A stretch of 64,000 bases of DNA from Entonaema liquescens (Eukaryota; Ascomycota; Sordariomycetes; Xylariales; Xylariaceae), in NCBI GenBank assembly GCA_902805475.1, contig CADCSX010000006.1:1240001-1304000 (forward strand). Reading direction: 5' to 3'. The stretch's first letter is position 1. Every line of letters begins with the position of its first letter. Of this stretch, positions 1-13,574 are shown piece after piece. The notes beneath the pieces are model-generated. The model worked only from the letters and a program-made list of their open reading frames with translations, made no database searches and had not been told where the DNA came from. The position numbers and the translations under genes are program-made.

Positions 1-3000
1 GAAACTGTCGCGTCCGACCGGCGGGTAAGATGTTCTGGAGAGAAGAAATACCAATATGATGTTGGTTTGTTGTACAGGTCGCGTCGACGAAGAAGTAGCC
101 GGCAAAACGGATGAGTTGGGCAGAGATGTTAGAAACAAAGAAAAAAAAAGATGCTCAGCCCCGTTGGTAGTTGCACGAGGATCTGCGAATTCGTGAAGGT
201 TTGGAAATTACAGGCCAAGCCTAAATACCGGGGATACGTACCACTTTGAGCAAACGGGGAATTAGAGAATTAGAAGGTACGGTTTAGTTACGTCGCCAAG
301 GCATACGTCCTAGGTACCGCCAAGGGTGACGCACATGTCGCATAGCGGGGTCTACATAGTACATATTTACTGTCGTTCGTTATTGTCCATCGTCACTGGT
401 CAACTCGAACCGGCACAACGGCAAAAGGGGCGGGTCGTAAGCGCTAAGTCGGATGGTTTCTGCAGCTAAGCCACTAGTCAATACGTAAATCCCGTAAGGG
501 ACCAAAAACTTCTCTACAGATGGAATGCACGTCGTATCGATATAAATTCAATCTCCATAACCAGATCTGATAAAGATTAAGTTTAAGTTTTAAACGAAGT
601 CAGATACGAGATAAATATAAGTAAAGCTATTGCCGTTTTAGTATACGTGTGTTTGTACCTCAACCCCCAAATTCCAACTCCAAATCCATACCTAGACTTT
701 ACAGAATCAGTTAACTACTTACCTAGGTATGTAAGCTGTAAGCTTTGAATATGTCACTTGACCTCACAACCACACCAACTTTATTAGAAAGGGGCTAAGT
801 TTTTATTCCACGTCACACCTCAAATCAAAATAAACCCAACTCTAGAACTTCATCGTCTCCCTCGGGCACCGCCTTCAGGTAAAAGAATAATCAGAAAGGA
901 CTCCGGTCCAATAGAAGTGTAACTTTACCCCAAAAAGAAATATTTAAGGCGTCTAATTCGTAGAAGTCCATACAAAGCCTTAAACGGAGATATCACTCAT
1001 AATCTTTATTTCGCATTATAAGGGTATACTATAGACACAGCCTCACGGCTATGCGGTAATATGACTTTCGGAAGATTAATGATTGGTTATGTGATATTAG
1101 AACTGAATACGCGTATATGCACCTTCACTGTCTCTGACACTCGCTTAAATATGTCTATTCACTGTCACTAAAGGTCCTATAAGAAAGGCCTGCTAAATAG
1201 CCTAGAGAAAATATGCATTTATTAGTAAAATACGGGACAAGGCATTTTAGGAGCGAATGATACGGGTTGGTGGAGTGGTGTGGGCATATCAGTATATCCA
1301 TAAAGATCAATAGCTTAGGGTATACGTACCCAGGTAGGTAGGTATCTATTGATGATCTTCTAGGTAATATATGACAGATATAATAAATTCTAGAGTTTTT
1401 GCTTATATGCCGTAATACCTCTTGTGGGAAGATATCTTGAGACTACCCCAAGGACTGGAATAGACGTATTCCATTTTGGAAAGGGGGTCCTTGAAACTAA
1501 TCCACAATCACCTTACCTACTTTCACATACAATGCCAGGATTCCAGATGAGACATCTAGAACAAAGAACTTATTTAGTATATATAACCATAAGTTTCTAT
1601 AGAGCTAAATTTAGGTTTCCTTTGCCAACTCTTTCTATTAATACCTACCATCAAAGAACCCCCAAGATTGAGTTCTTCTTCTCTAGCTTGAAGTTTAGAG
1701 CCGCATGTTTTTATCCCAAGATATCGTTCGCAGCATTTCCCATATTATTACCAGATAGTTAGCAAATACATTCTTGATTAATCCTTTTACACCTAGATAT
1801 AATATGGTGCATCGCTGGTTTCAAGTGGTTGAGCCACGACGGTGAGGGATACAATAATACGGTGAAGCTAGGAAATACATAGGGAAAAGCCAAAATGAAA
1901 TAAACTATCTGATAGTTTAAACCTATTCTACAATTTACTTAATCTCGAGGCTGTTAGTGAAAGTAGGATTGGCGGCTGCGAGGCTGATGATTATTGCGAC
2001 AGCTATGGTGGTGAAACGCGTGACGGGCTTGGGTTATTTAACAATAGCAAGCTTTATTTAGCCCTTCAATTGATTTTACTTTTAAATTAATTAGGAAATA
2101 GAACCAGTCCCGGCCTGGATATAGCTGTTGTGAAGTGCGAGTATCCAAGGGGCACTACGAAGGTCCTGGGTCCAGATTTTATACTACACTATTAGAAATC
2201 ATCTACTCTATGTTGCGAATCTTAAAAAACAGATGACTTCAGCTTTAGTAAACCGAATCGACGGCTGATGAATGCTCAAGTAAAACCGAGATCTGAAAAG
2301 TAGCAATAGCTTGTGTCCCAGCATCTTACCTTTCCTCAATCAACACAACGTTAGCAGTACTACCATTTCTCGGGAAACGACAGGCGCCATTGTAAATCTA
2401 TCCGGTCAAATAACTGACAGGGAAATTGTGTCAATAAGGGTGAAAAGGGACAACTCGGTTCTAAAAACGTGTTCGGAGCTAAATCTAGAAAGAGGTCCAA
2501 GTAGAAAGATGTCCAAATTAAGCATAAGACAAATAAGCGAATCTAGCCGTTGTAATACAAGAAGAATGTGACGGATGGTATTGTTGGTGTGTAAGTCCTT
2601 TCTCTCTCATGTAAAACCATGCTCCTTTAAGTACCCAAATTGTCCATAATAGTTCAGTCATTGCTATTCCCTCTAGACATATGCAAGAATTCCTCGTCAG
2701 CTAAACCGATGTAAATCCACAATAAAAGAAGTATAGTACTATCTATGTAGTAGTATTTGCAGTTGCATTAACGGAATGGCGAATGGCCCAAATTATATGT
2801 TTATTCTTTTTCAAATAATAACGCCAAAATGCCCTAACCTCCTATTACCCTGTCATTCTTGTCGTATAGTCGTATGAGTGAGATTATTGTCCCGCTGATG
2901 CGTCGAACGGGTGGGCGGGTATCCAAATAAGGCGACGGTGTATTATTGTGTCGAGTAGATTGGTCTCGAATTCAGAAGACCTGCTGCCATAATTCGTAGA

Positions 3001-3036
3001 AACCACTTGAGTATCCGGATCGAAAAGGAGGCCTTC
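1..3036. other. Gene-poor intergenic DNA
   Basis: AT-leaning sequence without a supportable gene. The longest open frames here begin at non-ATG codons or encode sequence with no recognisable domain, and I found no donor/acceptor series linking them. One copy of the short palindromic motif ACCTAGGTA occurs near 721. No tRNA, rRNA or terminal repeat was seen. Confidence 0.6.
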
Positions 3037-4800
3037 TTATGATTTCTGAGTCGTATTGGATATGTTGGATACATCCATGACCGGGTAATCATTTGAAGGT
3101 TCAGAATATAATACCAGCCAATGTGAGACCGCTTTTTTGAAACCGAGGATATCCAGCTCCGTCCCCTGAGTCGTGGGGTCTTCAAGGAACTGGTTAATCA
3201 GATGGTCTGCCATATCCCGAGTAGGATGCGAATAGGGGCAATCTGGCGGAGCGGTCTTCTCCCCAAAGAGTTTCTTCCAAATCCAATACCACTTGTTGTT
3301 GAACTTGGCGTTGGGATTGGGCCCCCTGGCTTTAGGAATCGGAGGAAGTTGGTCAACAGAGCTACCGTTTGTTGGTTCGCAGTCCGCATGCGCATCCAGA
3401 GACTCCTGATCAGCAAAAGAATCCCAGCAATTTTTGCAGTGGTAAAGCCCTAGTTTATGGTCGTTGTCTAGATGCTGTCTCAGAGCGCTAATGTTCTTGA
3501 ACTTCTTTTTTATGCAGCTTGCATATCGCGCTGGATCGCGCTTATAGAAATGACACGCAAGAGGTCTGTTTTCGTCAACGCTGGCTGTTGACGCGCACGA
3601 TCCACATGCTCTAAAGGGTTTGTGAGCAGGTCCGTTTTCTCTATCTTCCTGGTACAACTTTCTTTTATTGATATTCGGCTGAAAATTGTCGCTGTTGCGG
3701 CGTAAGGGTTGCTGAGGGCGAGGTAATTCTTCCCTTTGGTCTATTAATGACTCCATGTCTGAGAATTGATAATGGGAAGTGCTTGAGAACCCTTCTACAG
3801 GTAAATTTGAGAGTCCCTCGTATGAAAAAGATGGCATAGGTAATTGGGAAGATTGGATGGTCTGGCTTGTCCAAGGGGCCGGAAAAGGAGACGCATTATG
3901 AAAATGCGCGGGGTCAATTGTATTGATGTCAGTGGGGAGGAAGGATGAAGATATTTGAGGCTCAAAGGGATGCGTAAGGTTGTGGGATAGATCTAAGTTA
4001 AATCCATCGAGGTCAATTCCATCAGGGTCAAAAGCTTCTTCATCACCCGTCTTTGACCGTAATCCTTCACTAGGACCACATAACCCTGTCGTGCAATTGT
4101 CAAATCCATATTCAGGCCAACTGAGTTCAGTCGCGTGGCATTCAGTATCGGGAAATAATATTGGGTCGAAGTAGGAATTTACATCCTCACCAAGGATGGC
4201 TAAATCGAACGTATTCTCTTCAGCCCCTTTATTGCTGCGGGGTGTCCGCTCGCCATCACAAGCCTGATCCAACTGTGTAAATTCACCAATCAGATCAGCA
4301 CTGCCCTGATTTGAATGAATGGCAGACGCTAATTCTGGGTTGGTCGCCAGGGTACCCTCGGTACGGGACAACTGTATCGAAGGTGACTGGGTGGATTGTG
4401 TGGTAGACTGAGCCTCAAGTGTGTCACCGGCTTGTGTCCTTGAGGCTCTGTAGGTTTCTCCTTTGCTGATTGCTACCCTATGGGTCTTACCATGCATCAT
4501 CTCAGATCCGTGGCGGTCTCCATCCAGAGCCGCATAATCCGGCTCTCCTCCCCTGATTCTCTTCGCGTTTCGGTATAAAGGGACCTTTTCTCCCTCACAG
4601 TTGCTGCACCTCTTCTGCCCGCAACCTACACACACTGGATTAATCACCAGGGACATCCCCCCATATGAGCAGTTGCACTGATGGGTATTAGTTATCGCAG
4701 AGTAGTCGAAAAGAAATATAGGTCACTGTCAATGTCAATAACAATCACTTACGCAGTACCACACGATCTCTTTGGGGCTTAATTTCTCTATTCGGCTCAT
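3037..4800 (-). CDS. C2H2-type zinc finger protein, two exons
   Basis: Probable nuclear regulator or nucleic-acid-binding protein of a fungal C2H2-type family; target unknown. I place exon 1 at 4753-4800 and exon 2 at 3037-4677. The 75-base intron has a GTAAGT donor, a CTAAT branch site and a CAG acceptor. Splicing gives about 562 residues and adds the N-terminal WYCCNC just before CVGCGQKRCSNC (residues ~14-43), so exon 1 completes a cysteine-rich zinc site that starting at the ATG at 4656 would break. Residues ~388-450 hold the finger region: ACHFYKRDP, then a CIKKK stretch, RQHLDNDH and YHCKNCWDSF...AHADC. The rest is Ser/Asp-rich and probably disordered. An ATG five bases upstream of the chosen one reads into a stop within six codons. 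Seen: motifs and splice signals. Known: such fingers are common in Pezizomycotina. Inferred: the function. Confidence 0.75.
4753..4800 (-). other. Short first coding exon of the C2H2 gene
   Basis: A 48-base, 16-codon exon ending in ...VWYC directly before a consensus GTAAGT donor. It is in frame with the downstream exon and supplies the first Trp and Cys of the N-terminal zinc-binding motif. It is too short for ordinary ORF calling. Confidence 0.65.
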
Positions 4801-6569
4801 AGCATTCGGCTCATGTCGTATGTCGTGTATAATCCAAGCCGTCGTTCATAGTCTATACACAGAGAAGCATTTTCACGTAAATCTACGGGTCTTAAAAGGT
4901 CTATCAATGTTCTTAATGTCAAGTGAAATGGGCACCGATAACACACTAGGACTTGGATATGTGATTGGCTTGTCTCTCGCTTCTAAGCTACGAATGCCCA
5001 ACTATTTGGGTCCAAGCAGGAGTTTCGACATGGAAGAAGACATATTTAATCATAGCTAAGATCAAAGACTACATCCAGTTGTGTTTCCTGATCATGACTA
5101 TGATTAAAGATACTTAGGTAGAAGTACACTTTGATCAAATCCATTATTACTTGGGATCGTGCATTGTGGGGGGTTCCATAAAGCTGCGTGTGTCCAGGTA
5201 TCATTGGTTAGTTATTCCGACTTGCATCCCCAAACTTGTCATGATCAAGGTCCTGATTATTTACCCGAGTTCTAAAGAGGGAAGTTTGCCAGGCGAACAC
5301 TCTCCTCTATAGGTCTTGGTTCGTCCATCAAATCTAGCACCTCCGAGAGATGCAATAGCTAGCGCTAATATATAAGATATTAAGATATTTATAGAGTCAA
5401 GTCAAAAGATCATACTCTTGATCATTCTAGCCGTGTTTAAGCTATAATACCCGACCCCAAGTTTGTTGCCTGTCTACTCTTTTAGGAATATTAGGGGTAG
5501 CTCAACCAATGAAATATAAAATACGAATAAGACATGTATCCATCTCTACGCAGTTCCATTCCGCGAGATACAGCGGCCCTCTCGGACAATGGTAAACGGT
5601 GATCAAAACTTTGATTGTATGAATACTATAGCATCGATGATGAGATGCATCTACTTAGCTGCAACTCTAGTTGGGCTAGCATAAAGTCAGTTGGCAATAG
5701 TTTGCGAAGTACAAGACGGCGCAAGTGCGCAGATACAATTCTCATAGCCAATAACTCGGAGTGGCTTGAGCGTGCCATGCATAAGTTGAAGCCTTTCGTG
5801 GAAACCCCTGGAATAAGGAGGAGAGGAAATCAACCGGCTTATTAATGATTAATCTCAAATGATGGAAGACACCGTCGGTATCATGACATCCAATAACATA
5901 ACTGCTCTCACCTTGACACATTCTCGATTTCATAATGCCGAGGATCTCTAAACTTGGATTGTAGTAGGAAAGGAATCACGTTAGCTAGAACATCATACAT
6001 AGGTAAGATTATGAGATCGGGCGTCGTATCTCATACATCAAGCGTCGTAAGGATAACCTCCTACTTTACCCATCAGCCACCAGAGGTCAATCATGTAATT
6101 GATCCTCAACAGGCGCAGAACTGTTATTAATGTGTGAATCCACTCGATTGATCATTCAATTGCAAAGCATTAAGCTAGTAGGAGCTCCACGACGACTTCT
6201 TTTTTTTTCGGTTTTTTTTTCTTTTTCGCGCACGCATTACAACCGCCAACGATTCGAAACTGTGAACCGTGGCAACATAATAAAGAAAAGAGCTAGGTGT
6301 CTCCTAAGCCAGGGTGGCTAGGGGTTGGTTCGACACAATTATTATACCACCTCTGCCCTGAATACATGGAATCGAAACGTAACGACCTCGAAGTGCGCCC
6401 ACCTATACATTAGGGGTCAAAGTCAAGGCATAATGAGGCATTAAGACAAACGTCATTTAATGGAATAGTTCGCAAGCGGCCATCGTCAAGAATAGAAACT
6501 CCTGGCCGTAATAAAGAGACTACGCGTCTCAACCTGAGACTAGGGAATCGGTCGGCCGCCCCCCTAAAA
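4801..6569. other. Intergenic, no gene seen
   Basis: Lies between the start of the C2H2 gene and the 3' end of the MYND gene. It contains the upstream region of the C2H2 gene and T-tracts at 6200-6228. I checked the T-tract surroundings for a Pol III gene and found no cloverleaf. Nothing else is supportable. Confidence 0.5.
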
Positions 6570-8348
6570 CTATCCCTCGAAAACGGAAGCACCAAGTTGT
6601 ACCTCCACGGGAGAAGGCACCGGATCTTTGAAGTGGACATCACGGTGAGCAAGCCAGATATTCCATATCTTCTTCAGGTCTTCTACCTCGTCCCCGAAAC
6701 CTTCCTTGACCCATTTGGCCTGGCCCTTACTAAACCACACATCCTTGAGACGGTCGCGATCGCCGTCGTGGTGCTCAACCCAGATCTCGAAATTGGCGTT
6801 GAGATACATTCTGATTCTGAACGCCTTGTCGTCTTCGGGTCCTGACAAGAGTCTCTGGTGGAATATGGTGTCAGTATAATGGATGAAGGAAATTAGGATC
6901 GAATCCCAGTCGTAGTCGTCGATCTGGTCGTGGTTGGGATGATCGTAAGCTATGTCTAGATTGTCTTCCTCTAGCTCCTCTTGCACTTTTTCCAGGGCTT
7001 CGCGTAGGCATTGAACATGGTATTGGGTTTTCTTCTTCTCTGGGAGGTAAGCCGGTGTCATGGTCGAGGGGCCTCGCTCCCAGGCTGCCGGGAAGCCCTT
7101 CCGGATCACTCGGTGTATTCGATGCTTGGCAAAGTGGTCCCAGTGCATTAGATACTCGGCCCAGCCGAATCGGCCTCCGGCAAAATCTACCGCAAACTTC
7201 TCTCCAGTATGTAGAGTAACGCAGAAGAGGTTGTGGGGTCGCAGCATGCTGGACTCGAAGGTATCGTCTATGGTATGGCGGACAACAGGACGATGGGCAT
7301 TCTTGACTAGGACGGTATATTGTTCGATGTCATCGAGGAGGCCTACCAATGATTAGCACTCATTGTTGTTATATAAGAAAGGAGAAAGCTCACCTCCCTA
7401 GAGCCATTTCACAGTCGAACTCAATATCATGAAGGGCAAGTCAGGATGATAACTATCTTGCAGAGCCGCGTCCACGTGCTCCGAAGCCACTCCATCACCT
7501 CGGTGGAACTTATGGACAACCTTCTTTCCCAGCATAGCCTCGTAGTAGCGGTGTTTATCTTCCAAAATTACCATGCAATCGCGTTCGTACGTACCCTTCA
7601 GAGAGAGGGTTGTCTGCTTTCGCTCCATAATCGTGAGAAGAGACTTTATGAGTTGCACGCTTCGCCCGAAACGCTTGCGAGCGATACACACAGGCTTGTG
7701 CTCCTGTTTGTCAAGGAGCTCGCAACTCCTGCAGCAGTAGCCAGAGCCGATCGGCTTGTTTCGGTCAAAAAAGGGCACGCAGCCTTTACACCGGAACTGT
7801 GGCCCATCGCGGCGACAATAGGTACAATTTGCCGGGATGGTGACTGACTTGGGGAGGTGACTGTACTCATCGTCACTGTCCTTATCCAGATCCGTAGATG
7901 ACGAATCTCCATCGTAGACATCGTTATCTTTCCTTCCTTGCAAGATCCACTTGCAATGTGCGAAGTATCGCGACTTGGCTGATTCCTTATCGTACTTTGA
8001 CATTTTTACAATCATTGGTAGGATACCTTCGATAAAGGCGACACGGAACCCGTGAGGGTTGTTGCTCTTCAATACCTTGGCGATGATGGACTTGAATTGC
8101 TGACACTCATCATCATGCTCATCTGGGCCAGTTTCTTCTTCCAAGAACATCCCGAGGGCTTCCTTGTACTCGCTATCCTGTTCGGGATCGCTGTATCTAT
8201 CGTTAGATGTGGGACTCGGTAGGTTCTTGAATAGTCGCTCGATGGAAAGTTGGCACGAATCCATAAGAGGTGCTTCTTCTCCCTCAGACCCGCCTGGACC
8301 TGTCAGATAGATGCGAGCTCGAGACATTGGGGCAGACCCGGATGCCAT
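6570..8348 (-). CDS. MYND-type zinc finger protein with in-frame stop at the exon junction
   Basis: Fungal MYND-type protein, often annotated as zinc finger MYND domain protein; probably mediates protein-protein contacts, partner unknown. Exon 1 is 7394-8348 (ATG at 8348) and exon 2 is 6570-7342. The 51-base intron has a GTGAGC donor, a GCTAATC branch and a TAG acceptor. Zinc ligands are visible at residues ~173-220 as CTYC, FRCKGC, GYCCRSCE and EHKPVC. Exon 2 carries a conserved-looking domain (VLVKNAHRPVV, VTLHTGEKFAVDFAGGRFGW) that follows the finger in such proteins as I remember them. The frame required by the junction contains a TAG (7398-7400) four bases before the donor. As written, translation therefore ends after 316 residues. 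Either the gene is truncated, the true donor differs, or a base is wrong. The two open segments belong to one gene because the phase otherwise agrees. Confidence 0.65.
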
Positions 8349-9557
8349 TGTTGTATTATCACTGAACTTCGTTCAGCTGCTATGGCTTCCTTATAATGTT
8401 GAAAAAGGATGGATGTGGTAAGACTTGAAAGAGATGGATGAAGTCACGAACAAACCAGTTCTTAACTCGCACGTCGACTACGAAAAGGGCATCGAGAAAG
8501 AAGGAATTTATGGCTTGAGGCAATATGACTTGTGGGTAGTAAGAATCAGGGAGCAGGACTGAAACAAAATGCAAGGAATGTTCCAATAGGCCGCAGTTGG
8601 TGGGTTGAATGCCTGTTGCCGGGGGATATCGTGACTAATTGTGCAAACCCTCACTAGCTCCTCGATTCCTACCTATAAAACCACTGACGATAGTAACACG
8701 CAGTGAAAGGACCCGCATATTTAGGGCACTGCTGGACAACAAGGCAAAAAAGGGGGAACATAGCTTTATGTAATGACGGAGTCAAAGGCTCAAACCGTCG
8801 ATGTCTGACGATCACTCCATTATGACGAGAGTAATTGCAGAACAAATACGCTCAAATAAGAGTATAAGTCGAAACTTCAACTAAGCGACATCCCCTAGCG
8901 TCTTCGAGTTAGAACGACTCCAATTAGATAGGTATACTCGGAAGTTCCCATAAGTTACTCTCTCTAAGGACTTATAAGGTCCAAATAAGCTATTCGTTGA
9001 AGCTTGAGTGACGAGCGGTTAGATAATGATTGGTGCGGTTATCCGGTTAATTCATGTAGATATTCCCACACAGGCCGTGGGATCGCACATCGTATTATAC
9101 CTTCCTCGGGAGCCATTCCCACAAGGTGGTATACAATGTGTTATAGGTTCCCCTATCTCAAGTATCTCGAGTTAGCTTGAACTGGCACGGCTTAGGGTGG
9201 AATATCGAAGATAATGTTGCGTGTAAACGAACTGCTTCAACGTAGATTCCTGGGTCGTATTGGGCATTTACCATTCGGACTAGATTTTACCATCATTCGA
9301 TGTTTTTAACAAGGATATAATATGCTTTAGGTAGTTGACTACCTGCATCAGGCGCGCTTGTGGGTCATTTCAGATCTCGTATTCTCGTCCCCGTTACATC
9401 GCAGCGTCTAGCTGGCCTTGGCTGTTGATATCTCTATATAACAGACGGTGGGCAACTCTTTTCTATCTCGTAGCTACTGAGAACCTTAATACCAAGCAGA
9501 CTAGTATTCCTATAAGCCGCGAGGACTGTATAGGAGGCCAACTCTCTCGTTGTCACC
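8349..9557. other. Divergent intergenic region between the MYND and AA9 genes
   Basis: About 1.2 kb separating the divergently transcribed MYND gene (start at 8348, -) and the AA9 gene (start at 9558, +). Both promoters must lie here or in the flanking UTRs. No coding segment with splice support was found. Confidence 0.5.
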
Positions 9558-10430
9558 ATGAAAGCTACTAGTGTCGTAGCTCTTGCGCTTGCCTCAGCCG
9601 CGCAAGCTCATTGTACATTCATCACTTTCTCATGATAAGGCACCCACTAATAATAAGCAGATACATTCCCAGGTCTTATCTATAATGGCGTCACTGAGGA
9701 GGACTGGACGTAAGCTCGCTCGCCCTTAGAGCCAGGGGCTGGATTGTTGACCCTTTCCCGTAGCTATGTCCGCAAGACGACCAACTTCGGTGTCCACGAC
9801 CATGGCCCTCTTTTCAACGTCTCGTCAACCGACCTCAGATGTTTTGAACTTGAGCCCGGCAAAGGGAGCCCCGAAACCATGCCCGTCAAGGTCGGGGACA
9901 AGGTGGGCTTCGTAGTAGACGGAAACGTCACGCATCCGGGGCCCCTTCAGTTCTACATGGCAAAAGTTCCGGAAGGAGAAACTGCCAAGACCTTCGCGGG
10001 CGACGGGGATGTCTGGTTTAAGATCTTTAACGACGACCCGAAATTCACTGGCAGTTGGCCAGAGTGGCCTAACGCAGGCAAGCATGAGGTCTTCGTCACC
10101 ATCCCTTCTTGCCTTACTGAAGGCGATTATCTACTCCGCGTGGAGCATATCGCGCTGCACAATTCGGCAAAAGTAGGCGGGGCGCAGTTCTATCTGGGAT
10201 GCGCTCAGCTGCATGTCTCTGGTGGCGGTACTAAGACTTTCCCAGGCGTGTCGTTTCCTGGTGCCTATTCGGTAAGTTTTATATCCTGTGATAAAGATAC
10301 TTATTTGTGTCAGTAATGCCGTATGCTAATTGTCGTTCTGCAGGCTACTGAGCCAGGTATTCTGTTCGATATCAACTACCCTGTTCCTACTTCTTATGCG
10401 GTCCCGGGTCCTGCCCCTATCTCTTGCTAA
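9558..10430 (+). CDS. Secreted AA9 lytic polysaccharide monooxygenase
   Basis: Copper enzyme that oxidatively cleaves cellulose or related beta-glucans outside the cell, helped by an electron donor such as cellobiose dehydrogenase. Four exons: 9558-9612, 9661-9709, 9764-10271 and 10344-10430. All junctions have GT..AG ends and the phases agree, giving 232 residues. The signal peptide is residues 1-17, so the mature protein starts at H18 in HYTFPGLIYNG, the copper-brace histidine. The second copper histidine is H92 in THPGPLQFYMA. Active-site H163/H167 lie in RVEHIALH. Q176 and the axial tyrosine Y178 lie in GGAQFYLGCAQ. There is no cellulose-binding module; the protein stops soon after the catalytic domain. 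The start is in good context (CACCATG) and is the only one giving signal peptide plus H1. The gene stands alone in gene-poor DNA. The family is clear; substrate and regioselectivity cannot be read. Confidence 0.95.
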
Positions 10431-13400
10431 GCGTAACCCGCCTGGTTGCCACGGGGTAGACAGGGAGATGAGAGCAAACCTGAAGAAAATTTTATTCTTT
10501 TATATACAAGAGAAGTCCATCGTATAAGGTAGAGCGAGATAAAATATGGGTTGACCTCTTACCAACTGAATGCTAGCTACAGTACCATGTCATCCCTCAC
10601 GAGTGCTTCAAGCTTTTAATAGTTATAGGTTTTCAAACACTCGAGCTGCCGTTTCAGGTATCTATCCAGATTAGATATTGTGTTAGAATTTATTTATTTC
10701 CTATGATCGAAGCGGAAGCCCTTGTGTACAGCAGTACGCTCGATTAGAAGACACAACTAGTTAGCGTAATATACATACTGAGGAATATGAGAATTTCTCA
10801 CAATAGATATGGAAATTCTCTCTGTCTAATGCGTCAATTTCATGGTCCTTAACTTTGGGAGGTATCGGTAAAGGCCACTACGTTACCCCTTTTCGTAATG
10901 GAGTGCTTATTCCAGACCAAGAGCGTCAAGGAATACATATATGCCAGATATTCGAAGCATGCACTGCTAGATAATTAATACTCTATGTCGAATTTGACGT
11001 TGGTGGACCGTCCGTAACAGTCGATTCTAGGACATGATCTAGGAAGTAAATATATCTATACCTGGATCTTGAGGATGTGTATGGATAGCGCTAAATACTT
11101 TCCTGATCTTCATAGATAGGGTTGTTCCCTCTCCAGCAACCGCGAGCAGATATACACTAGGTTAGACATATGCACTGCATATATGTGTTGTTACGTACGC
11201 CTGTATGTGAACCGTCTTAGCAAACGATAACGGCAGAAGTAAGCCGGTTAGGTTCCTTGATTACCTAACGTAATACGCATTCAGTTTATTCATATTTCGG
11301 GTGTGACTTAACTCAAAGCTAATCTTGAGCACATTTTACGCCTTCTAGGTTTTACCTTATGATACTTTTAATCACTAACAGCTCGCAAGCCGAAGATAAG
11401 TCTGCTCAATGCCTCAGGATACCATGTCCTTTGAAGACGTAGGTAGGCATCCGAGAGTGTCGTCGGATTCGGAGTTAACAAAAGGTCGGTTGAGAAGTCT
11501 TTCAGTGGTCTACCGAGTTATCCTGCATGGCAGTCTCGTATTCTCGAGATAAGGACTTGGACATCTAAAGCTTTGACGTTTTAAAGGGGGTGGCTGATTT
11601 AACACCTTTTATCGCCATGTAAGCGGATTTAAAGCGTCGTCATCGTCCGTTTTGATATTATCAGTCTCGAAAGCCCCGAATTCCGACTGGCCTTCGCTTC
11701 GAGAAGTATTCTCTTCATTACATAACTTCATATCCGGCTTCCGGTTTTGAAGCTATGTTCGGCTCGGCCGTAAAGATGACAACTCATGCTGCTTAGTTAT
11801 GTAAACTTCATAACAATTATGGGGAAGTAAATTACGCGTTTATTTTGCAAGCATTTCCATATTCTCATAAGTTTTACTTCATAATACCCCATACAAGTCC
11901 ACGTGTTGCAAATGCACTTAGATCCCATGACAGACGGTAAGACCTATCAAAGAGTAGCGATCCTATACAGTAAAAGGGTTCCTGTATCCATGGATTCTGA
12001 TCGGCGTGTAATGCCGCGCGCCAACAGGATGCCAATATTTGAGGCGGCTTGTACCAGACCAGGATTGTACGGGGGCCGTCACTGTATTATTAGGTACTAA
12101 CAATAGATGTTCGCTGTGCCGCTCTATGGCAATAGCCTATTCAATGTTAGAATTGGGTTTTCTATTTAGTTAATTAACGTAATCACTTTGGTAGATATCG
12201 AGTTAATTATAATTTATAGATCTCTCAACTCAACCCTTCCTCTTCTAGAAGTTTTGCTACTATTAAAAAAATAGGTTACGTTGGTAAAAGCCGGCAGTGA
12301 AACCAGTTCAAAGGATAACCACAGTACGAAGAAATAATCAAAGAAACTGTGGTAAAAAGATATACCCCCCTAGAGGGTAAGCCGAAACCTGCACGCATAT
12401 TGCCGGATTGACCTCGATTCTTCCAATGTCTTTCCGTATTAGTTAGTTACATATTCTGCGTCGGCATTCAAGCTCTACAACTTGAGGGGTAAATACATAC
12501 TTACATCTCTGACTTGGCTAGTTTCTCCATACGAACTGCAAATCAACTATCGAACCAAATAGGAGTTGGGTGTTATTACTTTATATTGGTGCGTGGGATG
12601 GGCGGTCGTCACGATGATGTAAGTGGCTTGTGACTAGGCCGAAAATCTTCATTTGGATGGGCCGACGTGTACGCAACATATGCCAAAACTTTTTATTTAA
12701 TAATCATGTAAGAGATTACCCCTGGATTAGTGTAGGATTGAACAATTCATCAGGATCGCGAACCGGTTTGTACTTACAGGTAGGTAGCTACTTGCGCAGT
12801 CATCTTATAAACCGCCGTGTCTAATATACCTAAGCTATATACTGTGTCATTTTTCATTCTTACTAACGCTAGCTAACTAACGCCAGGTACTAGCCTGGTC
12901 TCAGTCCTATTTAGGTAGATGTGCCTGATGATTATTATCACCAAAGCGCTAGGCGCTTATCACATAAAACATAAATAAATACATGTAGGCTTACGCAGAT
13001 ATCGACAACAGCACCTCTTGTATTTGACACTCAACTATGCCCCGACTTACTCATCCGTGAGCAGCTCTAACTCTTCTAACTATTAACCATTGGCAATTGC
13101 TTATTGACCTTTTATTATTCCTGTATGTACTTGCGGTACGTCCTTACTAAGAGTTCCAACCTCCGCCCCTTATTCCCATGCCGTCCTGCTCCCACATCTG
13201 CTGCTACCAAGTCCATAGATCCAAATAAAAAAAATCCATCTAGGCGCTTTACTTTTCGTACATGCTGGTCTAATGATCGCAATTGCCGTGAACTACCCTT
13301 CTTCCCTCGCGGTGCATGTTCATATACTGACCTAGAGAACGAAATCCGTATCAAGAATTGAATGTGTCATCGTTCACTACGATGCCAAGTATATGTGTGC

Positions 13401-13574
13401 GCAAAACCCCTTTGACTTTGTCCTAGAATATCATTCTCCTGTTAACGCCGGCCTGGTATCTTGAAAATGCAATGCAATGGTCCAACTGTGAATCCGACCA
13501 GAAAGAGATCGTGTACATCGTTAGCCGTTTCTGAAACGGCTTCCTAATCCATCCGTAGATTAGACCATGCCGCT
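10431..13574. other. Gene-poor intergenic DNA
   Basis: About 3.1 kb between the AA9 gene and the 3' end of the WSC gene. Only short open frames without domains or splice signals were seen. No repeat with recognisable ends and no RNA gene was found. Confidence 0.5.

Noticed and set aside
6186..6330. Possible tRNA near the T-tracts
   Set aside because: A GTTTCGAATC-like string and a small hairpin are present on the minus strand, but no full cloverleaf with acceptor stem could be formed.
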